A stretch of DNA of 64,000 nucleotides, taken from contig JAJNNQ010000024.1 in assembly GCA_027886175.1 (NCBI GenBank), positions 6,370,001 to 6,434,000 of the forward strand, written 5' to 3'. This DNA is from Phylloscopus collybita (lineage: Eukaryota; Chordata; Aves; Passeriformes; Phylloscopidae). Made by a program: the position numbers and the translations under genes. This document shows, piece by piece, positions 50,658 through 64,000 of the stretch. The notes below the pieces were generated by a model. It did not search any database. It saw only the letters and a list, made by a program, of their open reading frames with translations, and had not been told where the DNA came from. Each line of letters starts with the position of its first letter. Positions within the stretch are counted from its first letter, which is position 1.

Positions 50658-50840
50658 TCTAGCACTGGCACAGGTTGCCCAAAACAGCTGTGGATGCTCC
50701 ATCCCTGGAAGTGCTCAAGGCCAGGTTGAATGGAGCTCTGAGCAATCTGGTCTAGTGGAAAGTGCACCTGCCCATGGCAGGAGGGTTTGGAAACTGATGA
50801 TATTTATGGTCCCTTCCACCCAAACCATTCTACAATTTTA
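50658..50840 (+). mobile_element. CR1 LINE 3' end, plus strand (second inverted arm)
   Basis: This is a typical CR1 tail: CACTGGCACAGGTTGCCC, CCATCCCTGGAAGTGCTCAA, TGCCCATGGCAGGAGGGTT and GGTCCCTTCCACCCAAACCA, ending CATTCTACAATTTTA where the usual 8-base ATTCTATG repeats stand. The first 108 bases mirror 50013-50120. Both arms share variants that I believe depart from the usual CR1 form (AAAACAGCTG and TTGAATGGAGCT), so they look like duplicates of one source copy rather than two independent insertions. Confidence 0.85.
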
Positions 50841-53750
50841 CAGTTTTGTGGCAAATGGCATCTTCATCACAAGAATGTTCACTTTTCTATTTCCTCTTCT
50901 TCTTTCTCTGTCTTACTTGCTTAGAATCCACCTATTATTTTAGGAGACTGTAGAGCTTTCTTGATCTCAGACAGAACATAATCTTTATGGATATGTGCAA
51001 TGTCCAGGCACTTTAAAAGAACACTATCTTTAGAAATCTAAGTAAAGAAAGAACAACCCATCCCAAAACCTACAGGGCTATAGGGCTGAATTAAAATTTA
51101 TTCGGGACTGAGGATTCTGGTTGGGTCAGATCTGGTCTCCATAAAAAGCACAGGCTGATGGCTCCCTTTGTTTTTATGTTTTTAGCTATCATTGCCTGGC
51201 TTGACAGTGATTGATTTTTTTTTTTTCTCTGAGCAATGGAAACAACAGCATGGGACACAGAACAAGTGGCACGTTGTCAAACTGATACTTGGATAATCAA
51301 TAGCTGAATAGTAAAAAAGAGTGCCTTCCCCTTACAAAAGAAAGGTGGTAACGAAGAAATCGCACCAGAGAGAGCTCCTTGCTGCAGCCACAGACCAAAT
51401 TCTCTTACTCACCATCCCAGCCATAGTCCATGATGGATATAGAAAGTCTATTCACTATTCCTGCTTCCATCTCTCCTCCCAAACTTTATTTTTAACCTCT
51501 CTTCTCTCCAGTCAACCAAAGAGTCAGAAAATGTTTTCTTGCATCAATCAGATACGGTTTTGCTTTTTGAGCTTTTTAGGTTTTGTTTATCCCTCATATT
51601 TTTCTGTTTTGCTTTGACAGGGTAACCTGAGGTGTTGTTTTCACCTCCTGACTTTGGTATTTGCTCTAACACAAGCTAAGACACAGATCATTATTTTTGA
51701 GTGGGATATAAACTAAAGATGACATTTGCTTGGTCCTCTATTTCTGCCCACCGGGACTGGCCTTCCCCCCAGGGGACACCTACAAAGCAGAACAAAGGTG
51801 CAATTGTAGTAAGTGGCAACATACACACCTTTGTGCAGTGACTACTTTTTTCAGTAGGAAGTAAAAGTTGCCAGAGACTGGTCTAGTCCCTCCTGAGTTT
51901 CTTCAAGCTCCTAAGACTTCAAAAGCAGCACATTAATTCCTTGTCTTTTAAAACCGAGAGACTTTCAAAGCAAGTCTCCACATAAACCTTTCATCTTTGC
52001 AATACAGCAATATTCCTTCCTTAGCTGAGCTTCCTCTTCTCTGTGAATAATCTGCCCTTTATTTGTCTAGTTTTCCAGGTTAATTTAACCTAACAAGTCA
52101 ATCCTTGTCACGATTTCCTTTCTGCAACACTCCAAATTGCCAATATCCATATTCTACACATCAGCAGAACTCTACCTGGAACTTTTGTGCACCTGGGAAA
52201 GATGGAGATTAACCACCCCACCTTCTTACTTGATTGCCAGGGGCATTATGTTACCTTTTGCCTGATAATCCGAACAATTCCTCATCCTCATTTACACAGT
52301 CAATAAACTCCTGGACACTTCCTCTTCTGAGAGTCCTCCTTCTATTTCTACATCTTCCAATAAATTGTGCTTACTCTGGTATGGCTATAGCCCACTACAA
52401 ACTGGGAGTTTTAGCCCATAAGCAGGGAGAAGAGATCAGTTTTTCCTCCATTCCAGAAATTTTTGTAGTTTTTAAAAAATATTATGTGCTCCCTCCATCT
52501 TCTTCTATTTTATTTTGGCTATGCTATTTCAATTTTGATCTCTGATCTCAGACAACAGTTTCTAGGAATCCAATAATTCTTGGAACTTCCTGTTAAAATA
52601 CCTCCATCTGATCCAGATCTTTCTTAAGGCAAGTGCCCCAAATTCAGCATAACCCTTTAGCCTTGAGGCCCAGGGATCTGTATCAAAGTTGAGCAGAATG
52701 GAAACAGTTCCTCAAGTGCCCTGCTGCCTCCCAGTATGGTATTTGGATTCACCACAGCAGTGTGACATTTTTAACTCATGACTCAGACGTATTTGCTCGT
52801 GGTTCAGCACAACCCCTGACCCTTTTCTGTATAACAGCTTCCCAGCCAGCTGCTCCTCATACTTTATTTATGCAGTTGACTCAGCTTGCCTACGTGAAGG
52901 ATCATGCACTTCCCCCTCTTCCATTTCAGCTCATATTCTCATGGTTGCAAAGATCATTTTGAATTCTTCTTTTGCTGCCCAGTGTACACAGCTTCCTCCC
53001 TCTCAACTTGCCCACACCTTGAGGGTGGGGATCATTAATGAACAACCAGCAGCACGGGGCAGCTCCAACACCACTCTTTTGATAGGAAAGCTTATGATTG
53101 CCTTCTGTGTAGAAGTTTCAAACACTTTTACACACACACATGCTGTCATAGATCTCTGCAGACCGTGCTTTCTTTACTTTTGAGGATATCAGGAGAGACA
53201 GGGTCAGAAAACTTCCCAAAGTCAGGACACAAGGGATTTAGTGCTTCTCCCCTGGCATATTATAGAGGTGAAGTAGGTTGGTTGACACAGTTGTTTCCCC
53301 AAAAAAATTCCATTCTTTAAATGCAACTTTGGTCTAACGTCTTTAAAAAAAAAATTAATTGGCTTCTTCAGTTCCTGAAATAGGGATTTGGTATCCTTCA
53401 TGATAACCACCATCTCTGACAACACCACACTGACCTCATTTCCTACAGGGGGATTCAGATCTTGGATACTCTGTGTATTCACCAAGAGAGAGATCATTGG
53501 CAACATCACCTCAAAATTAGTTAGGGGAACAATATAAACAAGTCTCCAAAATTACAATTCTGACCTGTCAGTGGTACTAGGAAATGGGAAAAATCTTACT
53601 TCCATATTCCTTGATGATTTACAATATTTTTGGAAAAAAAACCCCTCAATCTCAGCTGAACAAATCATCTCCATTTTTCCTTAGTTGGCTCCAAATGCAT
53701 TTTTTTAATCTTTGTTAAAAAAAGAGTTTTTAAGAAAGTTTACCTTTAAG

Positions 53751-53764
53751 AAAAAAAAAAAAAA
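53751..53764. repeat. Poly-A run (14)
   Basis: Fourteen A in a row. Simple repeat. Confidence 0.85.
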
Positions 53765-55518
53765 TAGGGTAGCCACTTTTACTATATCCTGCCTAGTCTC
53801 AGCACACATATAACTTAATTCAGCATGGATCCACAGTACATTCCAGACCCATCAAGACAACTTTGCTCATAATGTGATTTTCAGTGTTTGTGAGAATAGG
53901 TTATTGGTTAAACAGATGGGGGAAGAAGGGAGCGAGGAGAGCTTTTGAAGTTATGAGATCATAGAAAATTTATTCTGATGGTCGAATCAAGGGACTTGAA
54001 AACTGGTGGTAAAAAAAGGGATTTTGCAATTTCTCATGTCTAGTTAAATTTGTATCTACTCAGGGCATTGCCCTTATACTGCAGCTGAAAAGCCTGTAAG
54101 ACATCCAAGGTTATTCTGCAGCAGGGCACCTTCCCTGGCTTCTAATAAATTTAAATTAAGAGAGCCCTGAGTTATTGAGACAAAAGCTGAAATAGTCTTC
54201 TGTCTGACAGGCTAAGGAAAAGCAAATGATCCCACCTGAAAGGATGTATTTTGCTGAATGGGCACTCTGGAGTCACTCTGCTAAAATATACTTAAAGTGA
54301 TGTCAAGATAAATACCCTTATTTGTGTTTGAAATTATAATTTATACTCAATACACAGCACCAGATAGAACAGGAGAAAAATGAACTTTAAAAGGTGAGGT
54401 ATTCAGAAACAGCAGCACCGGAGGACAACTAAAAGGTTCCTGTCACTTTGCAAACAGCTACAAAGAAAGAAATGCCTTTGGTTTTGGCTCAGCTGGGTGG
54501 CAGCAAGGATTTACTGGGGCTGTCCCAGGTCCTTGCATCTAAAAGCCTTTGCAGGGGTCAGCCCCCAGCTCGGTGTCCTGGCAAAGGCCAAGTGCCCAGA
54601 GCAAGGGACGTGGGCATCACCACTTGCCCCCAAGGTGCTTCTGCTGCAGCTCCTCCCCTGCCTGGCTGCCCACCAGAACCTACAGTTCTCTGACCCTGTA
54701 AGGTGTCCTTTCTGCCTCAAAAGCTGCAGGGACAGATAAATTGCCTGCCCTCTCATTCCAAGGATTTCTCTTCCTCCCCTGGCACACGGGACATAATTTC
54801 AATCATTCTGCGTCTGCAGGAATTCTCATTAAAACTCCTGGAGCTCTGTCCTTGTGATTATCCTGTTTTTCTGAAGATGAGGGCACACCTAGGGGAAAAC
54901 AAAGACTGTTCAGGACTTTCTCAGAGTGATACAAATGATATGCAAACAAACAGATAAAACTCCCTCAGTTTCTTAGAGAGTTTCCACAGACCAAATGGGT
55001 ATAATTCTGCTTGTTTCCCCTTACTAGAAGCAAAATGCCCCCCTTTTGTTACAAGTTCAGTCTTCTGTTGTCATGACTGTCACCTAGAAACAGAGATACT
55101 GAATGCAAGTAGAGGTTTTAAAACCTCTGGTAAATTTTCGTGTGGAAGGGAACAAGAAAGGGGCTTTATAAGAGCTACAGAAGTTTAGTATTCAAATCCT
55201 GCTCTAGATATTTGAATAACTGAATGGGGAGACACACTATCTCCCTTTTATCACTTTGACAGTTTTGATGCCAACTATTTCACCCTACTTCAAAACTCAG
55301 ACTTGCAAATTTATTTGGCCTCACAAACCACCTATCCCGAGGAACAGCATCACAGACATGAGTTGCAGGTTGGGCAGGTATCCTATCCCAGACCTATGGA
55401 TAAAACTCCTGCTTCTGTCCAGGGGGGTCACACCTCTCTCAAGCTACTGGGCTGGAGTTTTTTTAGACAAAGAATTCTCTCTTGCAACCCCAGCTTCACT
55501 AGGCCACACTACCAGTAA

Positions 55519-55546
55519 CATAATAATAATAATAATAATGATGATA
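55519..55546. repeat. (ATA)n microsatellite
   Basis: About seven ATA/AAT triplets followed by two ATG triplets. Simple repeat. Confidence 0.85.
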
Positions 55547-58500
55547 AAATTCAGCAAAGCATAAAAACTTGTAGAACAGCAATAGTGGTGCTTCTGCCAT
55601 TTTTATGAGGCACTAATCTGGTTGCCTCATACAGAAGCAGATTATGGGCTCATAAAACAGCACAACAGATCTGTGGTGTAATGACTTTAGTAGGTACAGC
55701 AGCAGCTTTACTACAGCTGCCCTCTTGACAAGCTGTATGATGTAGGATGGGAAGTATAAATATAAAATCAATTTTACTATTTATTTATAAATTTTGTTTG
55801 ACTGCCATTGCGACTTCCTCCTTAGCAGGACAGAAAGAGATCGCAGGAGGGCATGAAGCAGAAGAGACAAATGCCTGACCTATAACAAAAGAAAAGCTAA
55901 CATTCTCAGCTGCCTAACTGTAAAATATATTTCAGCAGATGCATGGAACACCGAAAGTATTTACACAATTCATACAAAGTAGCAGTTTTAAAAGCAAGAC
56001 ATCAGCTGTGCAATAGGAAAGAGCAAAAAAAAAAAGGCAGAATTAAATAAATGGAGGTATCCCTCCAGAAGCTGTCATTTAAATTACATCAGCTCGTGTC
56101 ATTTGTATGGGAGAATATCAAAACCATACCACTGAAATGACAAAGTCATGCATTTTATGCCAGCCTAGAAAAAAAGGTAAAATGACAATTTTGCTTGATT
56201 GTATATTTTTTCTGGTCTGTGTACAAAGGAGTAATTATACATATTTCATTTTACATATTCATACAAAATGGGTACTAACAGAATAAGACTCAGTATAGCA
56301 GCTACAAAGACTGATAAACAAGACAGAGTGGCTGTATGTAACCAATGTTCAAAAACTCTACTGAACATTTTTTTGCATCAGCTACCAATATAATATCATA
56401 GTATTGTCTCTATTTCTTTGTGTCATTTTGAATTTAAAGATCAGTCAAGGACCTGTTTTTATTTTAGCTGCTATTTAGTGTGTAGCAGCTTGTAATCCAG
56501 GTCTGCAATTGTAACACCTCGTTTCTAAACACCACTGCACTTCTAAATAAAATCTGAATCTCTCTGATTGTCCATGATAGGGCTCTGAAAATAGAAGCTA
56601 TGTCCATAATTTTTTTAGAAAACTCCTTATTGGACTTACAGTTCTGTTTCACCAGCAGTTTGGAGGGATTGTAACAGAAAAGTTGCTATTGTGCCATACC
56701 TCTATAGCAATGCAATTTTTGACACAGCCTTATGATGTACAGACTGGAGGTATTTGTATATTCTTGCAAATTCACCCCTACCTGGTTCCATTTAAATGCT
56801 GCTTGAAGTTTTGGACTCTCCTGCAGCTTCCCTCAAGCACATCCCATGGTTGTGTGGCAGGCCCTCAAATAAGATGTGATCAAGAAGATCTCCCCACTCC
56901 TCCACACTGCTAAATTACTGCTGGTGTTCCAGGATTAAGACCTTCAGGCACCAGGAGAACAAGAGTACCTGCTCTGAGGAGTCTATAAACTGAAACATGA
57001 GTTGTGCAAATGTCCAGTGTATATCTTCTCCACAAGCCTGCTCTCTGAAAATGGTCTCTCTCAAACCTCTGCAGACTTACTCTCCCACATATTTTCTTCC
57101 ACCTCATCAGCCCAGCAACTCCATGAGTCAACAGTTACCTTGTCTGCTTTCACATGCACAAGTTAAAAATATCCACCATTTTCTCCTCATACTGCCTGAT
57201 TCTGTCATTGGCCACAGGATTTTTTTTTGTTTTGTTTTATAGCAGCATGGAATTTGTCTAATAAATTAATTTAAAAAGCAATCCAACAAGTGCTTCAGAT
57301 TACAGATGTTTGCAAGCCTTGCCTCCAAGACTGTGTCTCCAGAACAAACACAGGAACACAGGGAGGAACATTTCAGACATTTTGAGGTTTTTATACAGAG
57401 CAGAGTAATGTCAAAAGCAATGTCTCTGGTGAGACTGGGGTAATAAAATACTGCTTGGTTGAAAGTGGGCTTGGTGACTGCTGTGTATGCAGAAGACCTG
57501 GTGGAACATTTTAAAATGTACCATGAATGCAAAGGCCAAACATGTAGGATGTTAAAATGCACACGTCCAGAATCAGAGATGTAAATAAAGGGGTCTGTTA
57601 GCACATAAAAATCCTGTTAAATATATATGCTATAAATGAATAAAAGAGCACCTAAAGATCTTTGAGTTTCAGCTGCTGGATGCCCCTCAACCCTTCCTTA
57701 TCATTTTCCTTCTCTTTTACCTAACCAGAGGTAAGGCTGTGTGGCCTGGGCAGCACAATGTTATTGCTGTGGTTTGCAACAACCAAGGAGCTGTCTAGCA
57801 GCAGGATAAACTGCCACAAAAGCAAAGTTATCTTACTTTTATGTAAATTCCATCTTTGACCTGCATGCAGCTGACGGTGCATATTTTATTGTGTTCACTG
57901 GGTTTTCATTAGACCCCTTGTCATTTGCTGAGAGGTTTTTTAACTTCATTTAAATCTCCTTGTGCCTCAGAAATGTCAATAAATGTCATTGTTATCATCA
58001 GTTTTGTCCTGGGTTGACTTTTCTGAGTTTTCTTTCTCTGGATTTGATTAAAATTGGGAAATAAATAGCGAATAACATATTGATTGCAGGCTGGGAAAGG
58101 TTGCAGATAATTTATTATCTGTGAGCATGATACCAAGGTTTTTTCTATCAGAATCTTCAGACTAACAAAATTCATTCTGATGGAAAAGTGGGGTTTATAG
58201 CTATTCTTTAGTGCAAAGTAGTTTTTCAAGTCTTTGCTTGGTCATCTATAGACCATAAATCAAGCTAAGATCAATGGTAGTTACCTCATACTGTTAGTTT
58301 AGCAGACCTTAAAAAGGAACCTATTAGAGATTATTAAACCTGAAATCAAAATGCCTTGCTTACAGGGGAAGCAAGAAAAAAAACAAACAATCAAGGAAAA
58401 AATATAAGAAAAAAAACCCAACAGACATTGCCTGTGAACATGAATCTAAACCATAATTCACTGTATTAGCAGTAATTTCATTATATTGCTTTATCCAGAC

Positions 58501-61500
58501 CTACAGAAGAGTAATTATTTGGAGCTACATGTCCTAAACTGACATTTTTACAATCTCCAACACTGCATCACTAGCCAAGAGAATGAAAACTTAACTCACC
58601 AGCATATGCTTCTGCACTTTTCGTCATACCAATGAACCCTCAGCAATGTTCCTGCTTTCAAATCTTTCCATGACTGGGAAAATCTGAGCGTAACAATGAT
58701 TTAGAGACAGCAAAATGAGACAAAACCAGGTAAGACATCAATCAGGCCCTTCAGTCTTTGCTGTTTACCTCTCAAAGAGTACCTGATCTAATGCCCATTT
58801 AGTCTGGAGGAGCTCATTTACAATTTCAATTGTAATTACAGTCAGAGCTTTTGCCTCTGACTGCTGTCACAAGAGGAGACTGCTGGTATTGCAGCAAACT
58901 GAATTAATAATCAGAAAACATATTAATGTGTCTGGTGGGCTGAAGAATCACCGTTATACTTTATTTCCCTGAAATACCAACAGCATTGCTGTTTGTTAAG
59001 GACAGCTCGGGTAAGCAACTGCTCTACCACACACCAGGAAAGAATGCCAGACCAGCTGGAATTCCAGAAAATCTATATGGAACAGTACCAGGAACAGAGC
59101 TCTTGGTGGACACTGGAGCCCAACAACAAAGCCTGTCCCTACCTTTGGCCTGCCAGAACCACAGTCACTGTTCTGGGGCTCAAGTGGACTTACAGACTGG
59201 ATGCCAAGGAATGCCACAAGTGCTAATTCCCAGTAGCACAGAAGAAATGTATTGCACTTTTCCAGGACCATCTGAGACACCCCACTTCCATCATCCCTAA
59301 ATCCCTGACAATCTTTAATCTGCTCATTCTCCTTTTGCTGCAGGTGAGGAATCCACATGTTGCCTCAGATGGGATCACTTGCTAAGCAGGCTAAAACTGG
59401 TGGTGTGATTACTGTAGCATCAAATTCAGAAGATCCTGAGTTATTCCAGCAGTTCTTTAGGTTGAACAGACCTGGCTCCCTGTATGGCAAGTGCAGAGTG
59501 GCAACAATAAATAAGCAACCAACATATTAAAGTGCAGAACTTCAGGCATGTTAGTCCTAAGGCAACAGAAAACAGGAATGCAGACTGGATACACTAATCA
59601 TTCTGTTTAAGAGACATAAATGAACATACTCAGCAATACTCATGTGAAATCCATACAATAAGAGCTGATCCACTACACCTGCCCCTAAGTTCAGATCAAG
59701 TTTTCCATGTATGTCCACAGTCAGGAAAGCTGCCACTCCAAAGTGGCATAGTCAGTCAAACAAATGATTACTATTAAAACAAGATAAACCATCCTAGTTG
59801 TGTTGAAAAGCCAGAATTTAGTACCTCTGGAGCATCTGGGACAAAAACAGTCAAGTGGTACAGTATGAGAGGATTAAATTTAATATTATCTTCTGGGCAT
59901 TTTTAAAGAACAAACTTGTTTTCTACCACAATTGTTGTGAGCAGTTGGAGGACAGTTACCATTTTTTTACAGAGAAGGACTTGTAAAAACAGGATGAGCC
60001 AGAAGAACTGTCTCAGCAATAACAGAGAGAGAACTGAACTGTCTAGAGACAAGATGCCTCGTGTAAGGTATTGAGCTACACACAGTTTGTTCTGTCTCTT
60101 ATTCATTTGTAGTATCGGGGGTCATGGTGCATTTACTGAGGGCCCAGATGATTGTAGTGCTCGAGCTATTGCTTTCTTACTAATGTGAAAACAGAAATAT
60201 AAAGCATGCAGGAAAAATAGCCCAGGTTTGAAGGTGAGCATAGTGGCAAACAGAGCAGAGAGTCATCCCTGTGCTTCCATTTCAAGCTGAACCCTGGCTT
60301 TAGCCTGTGAACCTTGCTTTCCAACCACGTTCCCTCTGTACCCAGGACCCCTCTTCCCCCAGTGGACTCCTAATGGTTTTGCTGTAACAGAAGAAACAAA
60401 CTCTTACATCATTTGCACTCCTATGGGGACAGAGCCTACGAAAGGAAATAAAAGATAAACATTACTGAAGTTATTCTGCTTTTTGCCTCAAATTACTGAG
60501 ACAGTGCCAATGACCCAAACAACAAGACTCCTCATTGTCAGTTGCAATAAACATGGAAAGATAGACTCTGCACAGTTATTTTGCATAGAAACATGCTTAA
60601 TGTTTCCTCTTTCAATATTTTTAGTAAAGTTAGAGAAGGATTTTCAAGAATTTCTAAGAGACCTCAGCCACACAAATTCCACTGAAGCGAATGGGACTTT
60701 TGCTCCTAGTTGCTTTCCACTCTCCTCATTAAGTCCAAGATATTATTTTCACTGTTTTTGTACCTCGATTACATGTCTGCAGCATTTCCCAGTGTACAAT
60801 TAGACTTGGTAGCTTCCTACATTGCCCAGATATTAAATACAGTCTAGAAACTTGGAGAGATTGGCTCCAGCAGCTTCTTGCCCTGCACACTAAGCTGCCC
60901 TCAAGCATTTGTCCATGGGGGAGGAATATGCCAATGCCTATGAGAATGAAACCTCCCTGGTCCAGGCAATGCACCTGGCTCATAAAAACACAGAGCATGA
61001 TCACTGGAGCTTCATTTCCACGAAGCTCACTCATATCTTGAACTGCTGAAAATTAGCGTAAGACACCTAATTGAAAAGATAAACAAAGAAGAATCCCGGA
61101 ATAAAAACTTTTTACGAGAGTATTATTATTCTGTTCCCACTGCAGCTTCTTTTCATCATTGTGTTTCAGGCAGTGACAAACCCCTTCACCTCAAAAACAA
61201 TCAATGGGATGTTTGAAGCGGTATTGGGGGCAGAGGGATGTACACATACAATTTTTTTTTCCCTGAGTTCCCCAGTCACCCACTTACCAGTGATTCCATG
61301 ACACCCTGTCTACACACTGGGCAGCATCTGTGTTTTAAACTGCGACACTGCATCCCTTCAAGGCTGGAATAGAATGCTCCCCACACTCAGGATTCTGTGC
61401 TAATTCCTGCTGCTGACACCGAGGCGATGCCCAATCAGCTGCCTGAGCAAAGCGTTGACAGACCCCAGAGAGGCTGCTCTGCCCCTGCCGTGATGAGAGG

Positions 61501-63459
61501 GCAAAAGGAGAAGGAACAGAGTCCATTAACAACTTGAGGGGGATGTCAAGGGATTAAATATTGTTCTGAGTTTAGTATGAGATGTGGAATGACTCACAGC
61601 TCCTGCTGATCCACTGGGAAGAGAGGAGCAGGCTGCAGAGATAGATAGTGAGGGAGAGGCTGCAGAGGGAAGGTGAACAAGGATGCTGCAGAGAAAGCAG
61701 AATTTAGCCCAAACTTTGAGGTACAACTCCTCCTGAGAAGAAATATGCAGCTGTGTTGTCTCACACATACTCTCTCCTGAGGCCTTTGAAGGGTTCAATT
61801 TACACTCTTGCAGTTGTCCCAGAGCCCAGCATCAGAGAAGGGATTGATCAGGAATATCAGTTTCTCTTGGTTTTCCCGTTCCCTGTTGCCAGTGGAAATA
61901 TCCAGAGTGTGGAAGGGCAGCACCTGCACTATATGCAAAACCAGAATCTATCTGCACAAAGCCATCATTTAGTTCCTTGTGACCAGCTGAAGCTTGATGT
62001 TCATCTCAAAAGAGGGATCTGGAAAGGGACACCAGGACATTCTAAGGTCCAGGTGTGACAGTGAGCAGAACAACTTTCCTTACACATTTTATTACAGTTA
62101 AACATCTGGCTCTTTGCCCTTCTCTGCCTCCCAGCCCCCTGCATCTTTTCATTGATCATTTCACTAAAACATCTTTTTTTAGATAAGTCACGCTTCAGGA
62201 AACCCTTATGCAACTCTGTGCATTGTAAAGTTTGCTGAAATGAATCCAGTGCGTTACTCAACCAGAGAATCATTCCTGTGCTGTTCTAGTGACTGTCACA
62301 GAGAGTGGAACAAAAGAAATGTTTAATTACACTGCCACTAAGGCTTACTGAGACCCCCACCATCCTCCTCATCCCAGTACAATAGCAATAATCAAGCTAA
62401 TCAGGAAGCCAGTGTTTATAAATCAATTAATACATCAATTAATGCGCTCCTTAATGTGCTGCCTAGAGCAGCTATTACTGGGACTACATGTCAGTTAATT
62501 GCTTCCTTCCTACTCCACTGGCTCAGTGGGAATCTGCTGGCAAAAGGCACCTCTTGTGCTCATTTTATTGATATGGAGAGAGATGCTGGACCCTTGCATT
62601 TGTGGGTTGTGGCATATAATAACCTGGGTGCCTCTCTCTTCCACTGCCCCAAGAAAAAAACTTGCCTCCCTGTCATCCTACCAGAGGCAGAGGGTGAAAC
62701 ACATTGCTTTGCAACAAAAGATGTGTAATCAAGGACACTGTGTTCCACTGCATCACACCCAGCCCCTTCTCCCCTCCATCCTGCAGCATCAAGGCCTGCA
62801 GAGGGACTGCATAAATCACAGCACCAGCCTACACACTGATGCTGTAGGATGTCTGTGACACAGCAGCAGGGACCCTACACCTTTCAAAAACTGTTAAAGG
62901 AGTACTTTGTGGAGTAGCTGTGAATAATTGCAACCTGTTTTCCCTCAACACACCACAAATCAGAAATGAGCTTCAGAGGCGTGGTCACAGAAGTCATAAA
63001 GAATTTGATGTCACAGTGAGGTAAAGGCCCTCATGGACTCCTGTCCATCAGTCTCCTGCTTTAGCCCCAGTGTTTTTCCTGAGGTTCACAGCCCCTAGAA
63101 GTCAGTACATAAAACACAGACTTCCCAATGAAGAGCAAGCTTGATTGCTGCTGAAACTTGAAAATATACCTTGGAAAAAAAAATCTGTTGTCTATCCTTT
63201 TTTCCCCTGGTGCAAAGTGCAGCAACAACCTGTAGTTTTAAGCAAAATGGTAACAGGATTTGCACAACACATTTGTATTTCACACTGCACACTTTTGATT
63301 CTCCTGCCTGAGTTAGGGGAACTGTCAGTACCTACTAAGTACAGCCTTGCATTACCATGGCACACAAAGTGAATTACCCACTCAGATTACAGCTGAGGTT
63401 TTGGGATTTGGTTGCATCTTGAGCTTCAACCAGAACATTGGAAAAAAAGCTCTAATTTT

Positions 63460-63575
63460 TCATTTTTGGATTTTATTAGGAGGGATTTTTTTTTTCTTGG
63501 ATTTTGCTTGGTTTTCTTGAGGGTTTATGGTTGATTTTGGGGAGTGCTTTTGTGGGTTTGTTTGGTTTGGTTTGA
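63460..63575. repeat. G/T-rich low-complexity stretch
   Basis: Strong strand asymmetry: mostly G and T, with GGTTTGTTTGGTTTGGTTTG-like text near 63555. Low-complexity sequence. Confidence 0.7.
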
Positions 63576-63971
63576 TCTGTCCATGTAAACAGAGAAAGTG
63601 AACAGCGCTGGATAAAAATAGATTTGTTGAGTTCAAGTCTCCATCTGCCTTTCATTTTTTCCTCTTCTGCCTTCCCTCCCTAAAGTCTGAAGAAACCATC
63701 TTAACTTCCATTATTGCTTAAAAAAGGATAATTAAGAGCTTTTTCTGTTAGGAGGGGTTATTGCAGACTAGCAATCAAGTTCTAATTCTACTTAGCTGCA
63801 TAACTGTTGCAGTTAAACTCTATTACTCTGAGCATATGACATATCAATTCATTGGCTTTCTATACAATTAGACTGCAATAAATCAAAGTAATTTGCTGCC
63901 ATATTATATGCAGACACTTATATGAGATCTTGTTATCCTCAATCTGCCACAAAAGGTTTTGTATCTTTGTG

Positions 63972-63983
63972 CACACACACACA
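63972..63983. repeat. (CA)6 microsatellite
   Basis: Six CA units before an A run. Simple repeat. Confidence 0.8.
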
Positions 63984-64000
63984 AAAATGGAAATAATTTG

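Larger units (their letters stand above)
50845..58980. other. Noncoding DNA, no gene recognised
   Basis: AT-rich with a GC-richer patch at 54430-54760, where overlapping frames of about 80 codons occur on both strands, none with a recognisable domain. Microsatellites and A/T runs are present. No mobile-element body or RNA gene recognised. Confidence 0.6.
59300..64000. other. Noncoding DNA, no gene recognised
   Basis: Mixed composition with short open frames on both strands (up to 119 codons at 62499-62858) that overlap in different phases and match no family I know. A G/T-rich stretch lies at 63460-63575 and a (CA) run at the extreme 3' end. Confidence 0.6.

Noticed and set aside
58996..59358. 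120-codon minus-strand frame opposite the DTGA-containing frame
   Set aside because: It overlaps other frames in the same patch and has no domain; most likely a shadow of local stop scarcity.

Overview
The window looks like a gene-free stretch of vertebrate nuclear DNA, most likely avian and perhaps passerine. It is AT-rich and strongly CpG-depleted, with short A/T, CA, GA and AAC microsatellites. The longest open frame is only 136 codons, and most frames are shorter than 100. No complete protein gene, rRNA or tRNA could be recognised. Interspersed-repeat density is low, and the clear repeats are CR1-type LINE fragments plus a solo LTR, which is the usual mix in birds. The organism call is an inference from this repeat mix; other sauropsids also carry CR1.

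Layout. 1-12,000 is ordinary noncoding DNA with a few microsatellites. A possible LTR lies near 12.3-12.65 kb. At 17.5-17.8 kb a short segment translates to an unmistakable but broken L1-type reverse transcriptase, an old fossil and unusual for a bird. A GC-richer segment with several small hairpins lies at 19.6-20.5 kb. At 28.05-28.36 kb there is a CpG-retaining island that ends in an exon-like, splice-flanked open segment. Similar CpG-retaining, transcription-factor-motif-rich blocks occur at 33.36-33.64, 34.38-34.58 and 49.26-49.52 kb. These are candidate conserved noncoding elements or enhancers. A short CR1 tail sits at 44.3 kb. The segment 46.02-47.05 kb is unusual in having only four internal stops in one plus-strand frame over about 340 codons, so it may be a decayed coding sequence, but I cannot identify it.

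The most structured locus is 49.68-50.84 kb. A plus-strand CR1 reverse-transcriptase fragment is followed by two 108-bp CR1 3'-end arms in inverted orientation, with four mismatches and no indels. A 444-bp solo LTR in minus orientation is inserted in the CR1 sequence between the arms. The order of events can be read: CR1 insertion(s), formation of the inverted CR1 pair, LTR insertion, then LTR-LTR recombination to a solo LTR.

No set of genes working together can be described here. If the window does something, it is most likely as regulatory DNA or intron around a gene outside it. I did not find convincing evidence of a novel multi-gene system.
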